Shown: positions 34,631 to 44,903 of the stretch, piece by piece
How the letters are laid out: every line of letters starts with the position of its first letter
Position numbering within the stretch: the first letter of the stretch is position 1
Assembly: GCA_025765615.1 (NCBI GenBank)
Contig: JAIVFJ010000019.1
Coordinates: 186,001 to 250,000, forward strand
DNA: 64,000 bases
Direction: 5' to 3'
DNA from: Zopfochytrium polystomum
Taxonomy: Eukaryota > Chytridiomycota > Chytridiomycetes > Chytridiales > Chytridiaceae
Notes under the pieces: generated by a model
What the model was told of the DNA's origin: nothing
Seen by the model: only the letters and a program-made list of their open reading frames with translations
Databases searched by the model: none
Made by a program: the position numbers and the translations under genes

Positions 34631-37336
34631 TCATCGAATTACGCTTGAACTTCTTCCGGCCCCTTTCTGGATCATGGCGCTGAGCCTGCTCTGCTTGTCT
34701 CTCTCCTCTGGTGCCAGGCTGCTCAGAGCTTCGCTGGTAATGCTCCCACTCTCGCTGGCGCTACCCACGCCGCTCGTGACGCACACGAGAGGGAAGGCAC
34801 CCTGTGCGCCGTTAGAAGGCGTCATCCCCAGTCCCCACCCGTCGTCAAAAGCTCGCAGCACCACCACTTCCTGCCCAACCATCAGCTCGAGCTCGTCCGG
34901 GAGGGTAGGCACGTAAGGGTGCAGAATGCGCATGACAAGCGGCGCCGACTGAGTCGAGGACGAGATCGACGGAGTGCTGTTCGTGTCCGCCGGCGACGGA
35001 GGACGCGCACTGAAAGGCATTCCGCCGCCGCCACCACCGCTGGTTGTCGCCGCTGGCGGCTGCAGGCTCGACAGCGGAGCCGCTGACGCGGTCCCTGCAC
35101 CAACTCCTGCTGCAACCGCGGCTGCAGCCGCGGCGGCGGCGATTGCGGTAGCCGTGCCCGGTTTGGTGGCCGTGCGTGGGGGAGCAGTAATGGGGCTGGT
35201 ATACGCCATACCTTGAATAGGCGGTGAGGTCGGCGACCGAGTGCTGGTGGTCGACAGCAGGACTGGTTGCTTCTCTCCACTCTTCGCAGTCCACGAATAA
35301 TCGTAAGATGGTGCTGGGACTGACGGTATACCCATTCGCGACGCGCCACTGAGCGTTGACATGCCCGGATTGCTGTTGCTGCCGGCCATCGTGTGGCTGG
35401 AGTTTCCATAGGCTGAAGATGAAGCACCAAATGTCCCACCAGTTAAGTAAGGTGAGGAGGACGCCATGAACGGGCTTACAATCGGCTGCGCGTTCGACGG
35501 CTGCTGGTACTGCTGCAAGGGCGTTGGAGGAGTGTAGCTCTGATTTGGATTCACTGCTGAATGCGGTGCAGAAACTGGCGGGGGCATTGGCGTGTTGCTC
35601 ATACTGTAAGGGTCAAATGCAGGAGTAGGTGCTGATGGTCCCCCCGGGCTCATTCCAACTGCCGACATTCGTTTCAAGCTGCCAAAGCCAGTTCCCACTG
35701 ATTGAGACCCGACCAGTCCACCACCAAAACTATTGCCGAAGCTCATATTGTTGGGGCTGCTGCTGAAGCTGGTTCCAAAGCCCACATTGGGGTTGTTGTA
35801 ACTGCTTCCTACAAAGTTGGTACCGAAAGAGTTTTGGTGCTCCAACGAAGGCCTGCCCACGGGTCCGGAACTGGAACTATAGCTGCGGTCGTAGCTGGCG
35901 CTGCCCGGGTACGCCTTCATAAGCATTGGATCTGCGGGTGTGTTTTGACGTCGCCTCGCGTACAGGATCGCTGAGAGCACACAAGCGACCAAAAGAGCCA
36001 ATCCACCAGCTGCTAGCGGCGCGATCAATGTCATGTTCGGGCTGCTGCTCGTGCTTGTGCTGGGTGCCGCAGTGCTTGTTGCGGGTTGTGTCGTGGGAGA
36101 GCTGCTAGTCGCTGAAGAAGCCACCGAAGATTTCGAAGTAGCACCGCCGTTCGCAATAACAAAAGCCGTGCAACAACTATCAGTAATGAGGGCTGGACAA
36201 TGTTTCAGCGCCAACTCCTTCGTTCTAAAGCCTACAAGGGGCGAGCGGCATCATTAATTTAAGAAGACGTAAATGCTCGGTCCATCCGTCGGTCTTACCG
36301 CAGTATGCCTGCTCGTTCAAAGATCCAGAGACGGCCGGTAGACAGTACCCTCCGTTTTTGTCTTTGAATCCAGCGATCGCACTGCACTCGCTCGTAAAGT
36401 TTTGCGCTTTGGCAGTGGCCGCGGCGCTATTCGAGCAAACAGTTTTATTCGACAGAATATCGGAAAGTGATTGCGAGGCGGCGTCGCATGTGGATTGGCA
36501 CAGCAGGGGGCCGTACGTGTGGAGAGTGGTACCAACGACGGGAAGAAGGGGGCAATACTTTCCGTCCAGAGTCGAAAGGACCAGACTTGCACACCAAAAG
36601 GAGGTTTGGTATCGAAGCGAGTCGATGGCATCCGTAAGGTTGAAGGACGAGGTGGAAGCGCAGTTGTACGACGAGGTAAACGAAGTTTGAATCGCAGTCG
36701 TGTTGACTTTGCTATTCAGGAGGGCAACAAAAGATGCATAGTCCGTGAAGCCGGCGGACTTGCCGGCCGTTGCCAGCTTCGTGTCAGTGGCCACTGGATA
36801 TGCATAGTAGTCTGAGCCGCAAGCTGTCTTTTCGTCCAGATACAAACAGCCATCGTTAACGAACGGAACCGAAGTCATCGTCGGCGTAACTGCACGAACG
36901 GCACCAAAGTTCACCAATAAGCTGAAAGGGAGGGATGCTGAATGGATTGGGAGGAGAGCAACCAGTCTAAGGGGTTGAGTGGATCTATTAAGTCTATAGT
37001 ATTGGAAGGCGGGAACTATCGGTTACAGCTGCTGGTGGGCAAGATTTGGGGGGTAAAGGGGGAGGGGGGGAGCTTGGCGAATGAACGGATGGATGATCAC
37101 TAGATAGATCGTGGGGGTGGATGGATCAGTGGGGTGATGGAGAGGGTTGGCGATTGGAGATTTGACGATGCGACGATGCGAAGTGCTGCGAAGGTGGACG
37201 ACAGCGACGCTGAACAACCCAAAGCGGGTGACGTGGGCCGTCGATGGGGTATTCAAGAGACAGACCGGCTGGGTGCACAACAGCCCAAACAGAATAATAC
37301 CACGCGCTTCGGCTGGGACAGAGCACAAGAGCGAGC

Positions 37337-37375
<39 letters not shown>

Positions 37376-37653
37376 ACCTCACTCTTGACTTATGGCTGTC
37401 TGCCTGCATTTCTGTCATTGTGTGCCCATCTGTCTGTCTATCTATCTGTCTATCTTCTGTCCACCTTTGTGTGCTGAGCAAATGCGGTGGCGTTGGACTT
37501 TCACTTCTTCTTTGTTTGACTTCTTGTCTTCTTCTCGAGACAAAAATGGAAGGTCGCGATTGAACCAGCAAACACCGGTCCACATCATGCATCAACAAAC
37601 AAGAAAAAGGAAAGAAAAGCGAATGATGCCAGCCAAGGATGTGGTCGTGGCAT
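34631..37653 (-). CDS. Type I membrane protein with Cys-rich ectodomain and C-terminal SH3 domain
   Basis: Two verified exons, 36921-36299 and 36231-34631, join in phase. The ectodomain is Cys-rich (CGSDYYAYPV, YCPLLPVVGT, LLCQSTCDAASQSLSDIL) with Asn-X-Ser/Thr sites, then a Ser/Thr-rich stalk. One membrane helix follows (TLIAPLAAGGLALLVACVLS), then a basic stop-transfer ARRRQ. A Pro/Ser/Gly/Asn-rich cytosolic region precedes an SH3 domain near the end (ILHPYVPTLPDELELMVGQE, then DDGWGLG and GAFPLVCV). This layout occurs in fungal surface proteins feeding SH3 signalling. The first exon is inferred: 37653-37601 encodes a signal-peptide-like MPRPHPWLASFAFLSFF and splices in phase, but the 679-base intron would be unusually long here. 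If that exon is wrong, the verified part starts at 36921. Confidence 0.6.
37341..37374. repeat. (TGTC)n microsatellite
   Basis: About eight TGTC units lie here, inside the inferred first intron of the SH3 membrane protein. Related CTGT/CTAT units continue near 37428-37455. Confidence 0.75.
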
Positions 37654-38253
37654 CGTTGGCAGTGTTAGCGGTGTGATGTTGGTATCATCGGCAGTCAAGT
37701 CGCTGGCCCTGCAGCTGCGCGAGGCGACCGTGATGGAAGGAAGCTCGCCGCCGACTGCCGCCGATCAAGTCGCGTGTAACTACGCTTGGCCACGGGGGCA
37801 GTGACGGTGGAACGGAAGCGTTTCCGCAGCCGCAGGGTGGTGATGGAAGCGGAAGGGAGAAAGCACGAACTCACTGCCGCTGCTGCTCAGCCTGAGGGTT
37901 TATCCAACTTGCTCAACAGAAGTTTCTCTTGGTGAGGTTCATGTCGCCTTTTTGGCTGGAAGAACAGGCTGGAGAACACTGCGAGCCTCCTCTCTCCGAC
38001 GCTACACCATTGTGAATATTTCCGTTGAAGAGACATTTTCCCTTGAAGAAACGACGGTCAAGAGGAGGTCTAGTTTATATACCTTTTACTGGCAGAAGCA
38101 GAAAAGACAGAGAGGGTTGAGTGAGAAAATCGATTTTGACTCTGACAAGGCCATCCTTTCTTTCTTTCTTTCTTTCGTTCCTTTCTTTCTTTCTTTCTTT
38201 GCTTCTTTCTTTTTCTGTTCACTCTTTTCTTTCGTTCTCTCTTCGCTCTTGCC
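37654..38253. other. Divergent promoter region between the SH3 protein and the RRM protein
   Basis: No gene was recognised. A (CTTT)n tract at about 38153-38210 ends roughly 45 bases before the start codon of the RRM gene. Confidence 0.5.
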
Positions 38254-39707
38254 ATGGCTCGCTCAGGAAACGCCGCGACGGCCGCCAACACGCGGAAGCC
38301 GAAGCCGTCGAGCAGCCGCAAGGCGTCCTCGCATGCCGCCGGCTCCACTACAAAGTCCACCGCCACGACCACCACCACTACCACCACCATCAGCAGCGGC
38401 AGCAGAACAAACGCTAGCAGAGGGAGCTCCAAGTCACCGCAATCATCTTCCTCTGTCGCTTCAAAGTCCACTCTCGAAAGCCAAAAAAACAGCAAAACCC
38501 GGCAGCTGGCGAAAGGACAGGGTAGCACCGTCTCATCGAAAGTGTCAAACGGGACTTTGCCGGCTGGCCAGATTAAAGCTGACGGTGGGACGACCGGTTC
38601 CCCGAGCGATCCTCCTGTTGGTAGTGACAACGAAGACGGGTGGGAGGACGACGATGATGAAGAGGAGGAGGAGCTCCTCTACCTTGACGAGGACAACCTG
38701 GATCTGACGGGGCTCGACCCAAACGAAGGCGACGAGGAAGACGCATCAAAAAACGCCACATCGAAGAAGAACGTGCCCCAGAAACAAAAGCCAACGCCGG
38801 CCAAAAGAGGAAACGCGAAGACGGCTTCACCAAACAGACCCCGATCGTCAAGTTTGCAAGCCACGAAAGGGAGGACGGCGACGACGAGGACGACGGGAAC
38901 GCGCCGGACCTGGGGTCGGACGTTGAGGGGCCAGCGGGCGCTTCCAAACGGAAGAGGCAGAAGGCGGCTTCCCCCGGAAAACCATTGGTTGCGCCGGCCA
39001 ACACGGGGGGTGTCGTGTACTTGGGCCGCATCCCGCACGGCTTTTACGAGGCGGAGATGCTCTCGTACTTTAAGCAGTTTGGGGAGGTGGTGCGCCTGAA
39101 GCTTTCCCGCAGCAAAAAGGTGATAGCGGCATCGCCCAGCGTTGATCACAGCCCGAGAACCCTCCCCGTCTTCTAACGTTGCTTAATATCAGACCGGCAA
39201 GTCCAAGCACTACGCATTCATTGAATTCGAAAACGAGGGCGTCGCTAAACACGTCGTCGAAGCGATGAACGGATACCTTCTCTTCAACCACATTCTTCAG
39301 TGCAAGCTCGTTCCCAGGGACGAAGTCCATCCGCTCACGTTTGCTGGCGCCGATCGGCCTTTTACGAATGCACACGCTAAACAAGTTGCGAGCCAGAGGA
39401 AGCGGCAGAATGCAGTGAGTTGAATTTTCCCATACAGTGGACTTTTCTTCGCTTGTATTCTTGGGAGGGGCCTCCGCTTTGCCTGCCACTGACAAATCTT
39501 TTCTCGCATTGCATGTCCCACCTGCACGCGTATTTCTCGACTTGCCCTTCTTCCTCGATGTCATGCTAGCCAAAATCCAGGAAGGATCTCCAGATAATGT
39601 CGAACAGACTGTTGAAGACTGAGCGACAAAAGTTGAAGAAGCTGAAGAAGAAAGGGATTGATTATTCGTTAGATTTGGTTGGAGGTACCAAATCAAAATC
39701 TTCGTGA
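38254..39707 (+). CDS. Nucleolar RRM protein NIFK/Nop15, with an apparent 1-bp deletion in an A run
   Basis: NIFK (yeast Nop15) is an RNA-binding factor in 60S ribosome biogenesis. Exons 38254-39119, 39193-39414 and 39570-39707 encode about 408 residues. The N-terminal 250 residues are Ser/Thr/Lys-rich, then strongly acidic. One RRM follows: GVVYLGRIPHGFYEAEMLSY with RNP-2 in YLGRIPHG, and KHYAFIEFENEGVAKHVVEA with RNP-1. The C-terminus is basic and ends in KKKGIDYSLDLVGG, the family tail motif. The acidic N-terminal frame and the RRM frame differ. Adding one A to the six-A run at 38748-38753 brings them together and yields a clean KKRHIEEERAPETKAN linker. This is most likely a homopolymer error. 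Confidence 0.85.
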
Positions 39708-39869
39708 CAATCCATGTATTGCAGTCTCGGGGTTATGGCTCGTTAATAATCATTTACACCTTCATCAAATACACTGGCTCTCAAATTGAGCAAATGTATG
39801 GAGCTTGTCTGAGGGATACACGAGAAAATGCAATGTATTTTCATTCGCAGTGCCGTGCGATTCTTGCAA
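39708..39869. other. Short convergent spacer
   Basis: These 160 bases between the RRM gene and the methyltransferase are AT-rich, with nothing recognised. Confidence 0.4.
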
Positions 39870-40950
39870 TCACACCGTGCGTGCCATTAGGAGCACTACA
39901 GGCCATTCAATGTCCAACGTACGGGTAAGAGCGTCGTCGGCATCGGGAGCCAGCCCAACGGCGGCTGCCACCTCCCGCATGGTTTCGTCAACAGGGTCAG
40001 GGACAGGCGGCTGCGGCAATCGTGAGTCGCCCAACGCCTCACTATTAGCATCGGCGGCGGCGGCGGCAGCGGCAGCGGCAGCGCGGGCCCTGTCCTTGAA
40101 CGTCTTGTACGCCGAAAACGTGCGGAGGTACGCCTCGAGCTGCGGCAGCGTCCACTTGCGAAAGACGACGGGGTTCGGATGAGCGGGGCCAGGGATCATG
40201 GTGCGGACGGGGTCGGCGAAGAGCGCGGCGGGGGGCGAGAAGCTCGGGTCCGCGTAGTAGGCGTCGAGGAGGGTTCTGCGTTCGTCCCAGCAGCCGTGGA
40301 GGCGGCGAAGGACGTAGTCGTCGAGGGCGTCGGAGGCGGCGGGCGAGCCGCGGATCAGGGCGATCGAGTATGCCCAGATGGCGAGCGTTCCGCGGCCGCC
40401 GGGTTTGAGGAGGCGGTGGGCCTGCGCAAAGAAGGCGGGCATGTCGAACCAGTGCACGCACTGGGCCGCCGTGACCAGGTCGAGCGCGTGGGCGGAGGGC
40501 GGGAGGTTCAGGGCCGCCTCGACTGCCGAAGCGGCTGTCGCGTCGGTGCCGGCGACGTAGGTGATGGAAGGGTGTTGAACGGCGGCTGGGAATCGTGCGG
40601 GCGGGCGGAAGGGCGAACGAGAGTAGTCGTTACGCCGAGGTTATTACACGACTCACGAAAGAGGAAATGAGGCGGCTGTCGTTTGAACGCTTGAAGTACA
40701 CACCTGTGCGCATGGGCTGCGACGGCTCGACACCCACGACCCGTTCGAATCCCAGGAGCTCTGCCAGGTGGACGGTGGCCTGTCCCGTTCCGCAGGCAAC
40801 GTCGGCCGCGAGACGCATGATGTTTTCGCCGCCGCCGCCCGCCCCGCGCTCGTGGTAGTCGCGGATTATGGCAAAGAGCGCGGGGTCGTAGTCGGGCCTG
40901 CTGCTGCGATAGCTGTTGCCGCTGTAGTCGGCTTGGGAGAAGGTTGCCAT
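39870..40950 (-). CDS. SAM-dependent methyltransferase, class I (Crg1/TMT1-like)
   Basis: Two exons, 40950-40704 and 40585-39870, join in phase to about 320 residues. The SAM-binding motif I is ADVACGTGQATVHLAELLG, followed by VVGVEPSQPM (acidic residue after strand 2) and ALDLVTAAQCVHWFDMPAFF (motif post-I/II). The start includes YRSSRPDYDPALF, which is typical of the trans-aconitate methyltransferase-like / Crg1 group of fungal enzymes. The C-terminal half contains an Ala run of about 10 residues. The true substrate cannot be told from sequence. It converges with the RRM gene. Confidence 0.85.
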
Positions 40951-41434
40951 GGCGCGGGTTCTTCGACTTCGCCACAGTTGCTCTCGCTCTCTCAAAAAAA
41001 AACGAATGACCAACTCGGGTGCCACCAAATGCTGTTGGCCGATGACGTCAACACCACAAAAAAAAAAAAAAAAAAAAAAAAGAAAAAAAAACAGACTTTG
41101 TTTTGCGCATCATTCCTTGCACGGAGTCGGCGGAAAAGCCATTCAGCAACTGAAACCCGATTGAATTGAGTTTGAGTGCAGTTGTTGCGCCTATGCATTC
41201 AGGGGCGGGAACAGTGAGTTTTTGATGGCGGAGGAAAGTAAATTTCTGAAACCGAGTCCAAAGATTTCATTTCGCTGCAATCCTTTGACGCTTCTCAGAC
41301 CACTTTTGAAAGGACAATCAAATTGCGGCATGCTTCTATTTATTTATTGATTTTTTTTTATTTCGCCCATTCCTTCTCACCAACTGTTGCCCTTACTTCG
41401 CCCAAGAAAGGGATAATGATCAAGGAGACTGGTC
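40951..41434. other. Spacer with a poly(A) run
   Basis: This lies between the DM10 protein stop and the methyltransferase start. It contains an A run at about 41058-41080. No exon of the DM10 gene could be found here, although the family often has further C-terminal EF-hands. Confidence 0.45.
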
Positions 41435-43800
41435 TCACGCACACTTCTGATGATGCTTAGGGAACTGCTCCGGGTGCTGGTCCATGAACTTGACTGCATA
41501 ATCGTCGGCTCCCGTTATGATGAACGGGTGGTTGTGGAACGTCAATTGGGCACCTTGAGAAAGGCAATGGATTGGACTGGGTTAGAAAAATTGCGCAGAA
41601 ATAGTCTGTCACAAATGTTTGCTCACCAATGGCAAAGTCTGAAGCATCGTAAAATCGATCCTGGTTGTGCGCCTTGATCCGCTTCCGCTCCAAGAATTTT
41701 CCTCCAATGATACCGGAGTTCCTCTGGTGCGGCTCAAACACTGCAATGGCGTCGTCCGACGGGAACAGCGAAATTACGAAGCGGCGGTCGCGGTCGACCT
41801 GTTTTCCGGTCGCCAGCACCGCCGAGTACCTCAGCGCTACTCCGTCGTACGCCATCATTTTACGAAAGTCCGGGCGGGGCGGCTCATCCTGAGACGGTAT
41901 CAGCGACGCCGCGCTCGCCGCGGCCGCACCGTGCGCCGCGCCACCGGCCGCGGCCGCCGCAACCAACGCCGCAGCAGCGTCGTCATCGTTATCTTCGCCC
42001 GCGGCCTCGTAGTCCTCCAGTCGGACTGGGTCAAACTCCTCGAGGCCGTACTTTTCGCGGTAGTACTCGCGCGTGAACTCGTCACAGTCGCAGATCACGA
42101 ACGGGCGGCCGTTCAGGTGGAGCACCGCGCCAATGGTGAGGTCGCGCTCCGAGAAGTAGGGCTCGGCCGCGTCGGCGGACGTTGCGCCAATATAGTGGCT
42201 CGCCGTGCCGGCGCCGGCGGCCGCCGCGTCCGCGCCGGTGCCTTCGGGCGCTTCGCTCAGCTGGCCGTAGAACCCCTTGGGCTTCTTTTTGGGCAGCCGG
42301 CATCGCCGCAGGAACAAGGTGTTGGACTCGCGACCCGAGTTGGGCGGGATGCTTTCGCGGATCTCGATGGTGTCGTCCGAGAGGTAGTAGTGCACAACCA
42401 TGTGGCGGACGTCGCCAAAGACAGAGTTGGTGTCGTCCCAGATGCAGTAGAAACGGAGAACGCGTCGGTCGTTTTCTAGGAATTTTTTGAGGGAAGTCTT
42501 GGGTGGGCACGGTCGCGTTGCTTTCATGCGCGAAAGCAGTTCCAAGCGATGAACATCGTAAGGATTGGGGGGAAAAGGAGTGGCTGGCGGGACTGATATT
42601 CCCAGGTGGGTGAGGAATTCCTGCGGAACACCAGACAAAAACGAAAGCCTTCTTAGTGAGCAGAAGCTTTCTGTGGGGCCACAGAAAAGCCATCAGCGCA
42701 GTGGCAATCTTACCCTCGTAAACTCATCACAGCCAACAATCTTGAAAGTTCGAGCATAAAAAGTAACTTCTTTCTCGACATTCAAGTCTGAAATGATGTA
42801 ATGTTGTCCGTTTTCTGCATTCCTAGGAATGCGGTGCCGACGAATCAAAGTCCCTGCAGTGAATGTTGGGTGAGTCAATAGAGTATGAGGTGACCACACT
42901 GGTCGAAATAAATGAAAAGCGGAACTGCGATCCACCGTGGCGCTGATCACCCCACCTCCCACAAACACTGCCCACTAATAACCTTGAGGAATCCCGCTGT
43001 TTGGCGTTTTCGGCTCACTGACGTGAATGGTATCGTCCTCGAGATAAAAGTAAATGTTGACCCTTTACCGAAAAAAAAAATGGGGATGAGGTTGGGTGAA
43101 GGTGATGATTGCCAGTTTTCAGTCATTCAACCTCACAGCGACTGAAAATATAAGAGAATCGGAGGGTCATAAACCTGACTCACTTCCGCACTCGGTACTG
43201 CTCCTCCCTCTTTTCGTGGACTGCTTCCTGAAAGTACGCATAGAAACGGAGAACCTGTGTGGAGATTGTCAAACGAGAACCAGCTCTCAATGCCTTCCAG
43301 TGGCTTCATAAATTGCTTACCTTTCGATCAAAGGCGACCCAGGTGGGAACATTTTCACCGAGTCCTTTGCTGTGGGGGTACAGATTGACTGACGTGTGGA
43401 TTTTTGCCTTTTCTTGGTTTGGCAGCGGTTTGCCGGCAATTCCGGGAGCCTCACTCTTGAACACGGACACCGTATTGCAGTAGTCAAAGGCGTGGGATTT
43501 TCGATGGTTTGGCGCCGTCTTACAACAAAGAGCGAAAAGAGTTTGGCGGATCGAGAAGGTCAGCGCTCACGTACGTTACATGTTGCGAGGGCGACGGCCA
43601 CTCTCTGCAGGGAATTGACTTGGGTGGGAGGGACTCACGATCTTTTCAATGTCGAACGTATGGCCGGGAAGGAACGGGAGAGACTTCTCCAACTCCCGAA
43701 TCGAGGCCGAATAGTCGTCCTCGGTGCTTGGAGTCGTTGCAGCATGCTGCGTCGCGCGACCGTGGAGGTTGGCCACGGCAGGCGGTCTTCCAAGTGGCAT
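41435..43800 (-). CDS. DM10-domain axonemal protein of the EFHC/Rib72 family, without EF-hands
   Basis: EFHC1/EFHC2 and Chlamydomonas Rib72 are inner-microtubule proteins of flagellar doublets built from three DM10 domains plus C-terminal EF-hands. Seven exons join in phase: 43800-43639, 43518-43321, 43254-43184, 43062-42983, 42853-42714, 42620-41627 and 41553-41435, giving about 587 residues. DM10-1 lies near residues 117-217 (VLRFYAYFQEAV, FKIVGCDEFTR). DM10-2 lies near 270-395 (VLRFYCIWDDTNS, FVICDCDEFTREYY). DM10-3 lies near 470-575 (LRYSAVLATGKQVDRDRRFV, HPFIITGADDYAVKFM). Ala-rich loops are inserted between the second and third. The protein stops 12 residues after DM10-3, so EF-hands are missing. 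Its presence implies a flagellated stage. Confidence 0.92.
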
Positions 43801-44555
43801 TTTCGACACGTCTGACAATTACGCTGTTTCTCGCAGGAAAAAATAAGAAGTTTTTCGAGGAAAGAGACTATATTAAAAAAGTTTATCCACCATTTTTCGC
43901 TGATGCCTTCTATTTTATTTATTTTTTATTTTTTCGTTTCTTTTTAATTGTTGATGCGATCTGTGATTGTTGGAGAACATTAACCCTTTACCCCTGTGGC
44001 ACATATCATTTGATGTTTTTGCCCCAATTTTCAGCACATTGACAGCGTCCCAAAAATATAAGCTAACCCCCAATTAAATCTTGCACATTTCTTCCTCATA
44101 ATAAAAGAAAGCTCCTGCCAAGAAAGCAAACGTCTTTACTATGTAGAACACAAAGTGCAAGGGATTTGTCTTGAAACATATCAATATTGATATCTGTTTT
44201 CTGAATCATACCAAATCTTGCCCAACCATCTGGCGGCCTTGCCCTTTTGAACCAATACGCATTGGCATATTCGCTATGTAGATCAAATCAGCTTGCACAA
44301 GTTTCACTGATAAAGTACAGAGGATTTTGCAATTCAAAGTGGCCATAAGGATTTGCCCAAGTGGGGTTTACCCATACCTTTTTTTACTTCCCCAACTGCT
44401 CAAATATGCCATAAAAGCTATGATTAAGGCAGAAGTTGCCAATAGAATTTGACATAGGATGTACTGCAACAAGTATTCCTGCGTTTGGGAAGTTGCCAGC
44501 AGGTCTGCTACTGTGCCAGCAGGTCTGCTACTGTCAAGCTGTGAAAGTAGCAGCA
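43801..44555. other. AT-rich region upstream of the LTR element, with a 20-bp tandem duplication
   Basis: No gene was recognised. At 44495-44514 and 44515-44534 the unit GCCAGCAGGTCTGCTACTGT is present twice in tandem, 21 bases before the retrotransposon. Base composition shifts clearly toward AT compared with the genes to the left. Confidence 0.55.
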
Positions 44556-44574
44556 TGTTATGAATCACCCTCTG

Positions 44575-44637
44575 GAAACCTCTGGAACCTTCTAGAACAT
44601 TCCTTCATGGAACCTTGTGGAACCTTCTGGAACCTTC
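44575..44637 (+). promoter_or_regulatory. Extended heat shock element array in the 5' LTR
   Basis: GAA or TTC triplets alternate on an exact 5-bp grid: GAA 44575, GAA 44585, TTC 44590, GAA 44595, TTC 44600, GAA 44610, GAA 44620, TTC 44625, GAA 44630 and TTC 44635. The other slots are near-misses (CTC 44580, TCA 44605, TTG 44615). A canonical HSF site needs three such inverted units; here two separate runs of four perfect units are present. Copies lie at 47359-47421 in the 3' LTR. Function is inferred. Confidence 0.7.
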
Positions 44638-44702
44638 TTTGCTTCCCTGACTTGTCTTGTTGTCATTGGTATCATTGGTATCATTGTATTACTAATTGCT
44701 CT

Positions 44703-44715
44703 TTCTGGAACCTTC
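44703..44715 (+). promoter_or_regulatory. TATA-proximal heat shock element in the 5' LTR
   Basis: TTC (44703), GAA (44708) and TTC (44713) form a minimal three-unit HSF site about 33 bases upstream of TATAAAA. The same arrangement is kept in the diverged reverse-oriented LTR near 57.5 kb. Confidence 0.65.
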
Positions 44716-44747
44716 TTTGAGTCTTGACAAGGAAGACTCTCAAAAGG

Positions 44748-44754
44748 TATAAAA
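44748..44754 (+). promoter_or_regulatory. TATA box of the LTR promoter
   Basis: TATAAAA followed by GGGGG lies about 155 bases before the gag start, at a position suited to the U3 promoter of the element. Confidence 0.7.
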
Positions 44755-44903
44755 GGGGGATGGGGGACCTGTCCCATCCCTCAAGTGAATTATTGTTTCC
44801 AATACAATCATCACTCCTCTCAGTTCCTTGTCTGCCTTGTCCTGTCCTGCCCTGTTCCTGACATCATAATTCACTTCACCCTCTCCCACTACTCTCTGCC
44901 ATC

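Larger units (their letters stand above)
44556..44863 (+). repeat. 5' LTR
   Basis: This is the 308-bp left LTR with TG...CA ends. It holds a phased GAA/TTC array (44575-44637), a second short array (44703-44715), a TATA box (44748-44754), and a pyrimidine-rich 3' part that is probably R/U5. Confidence 0.95.
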
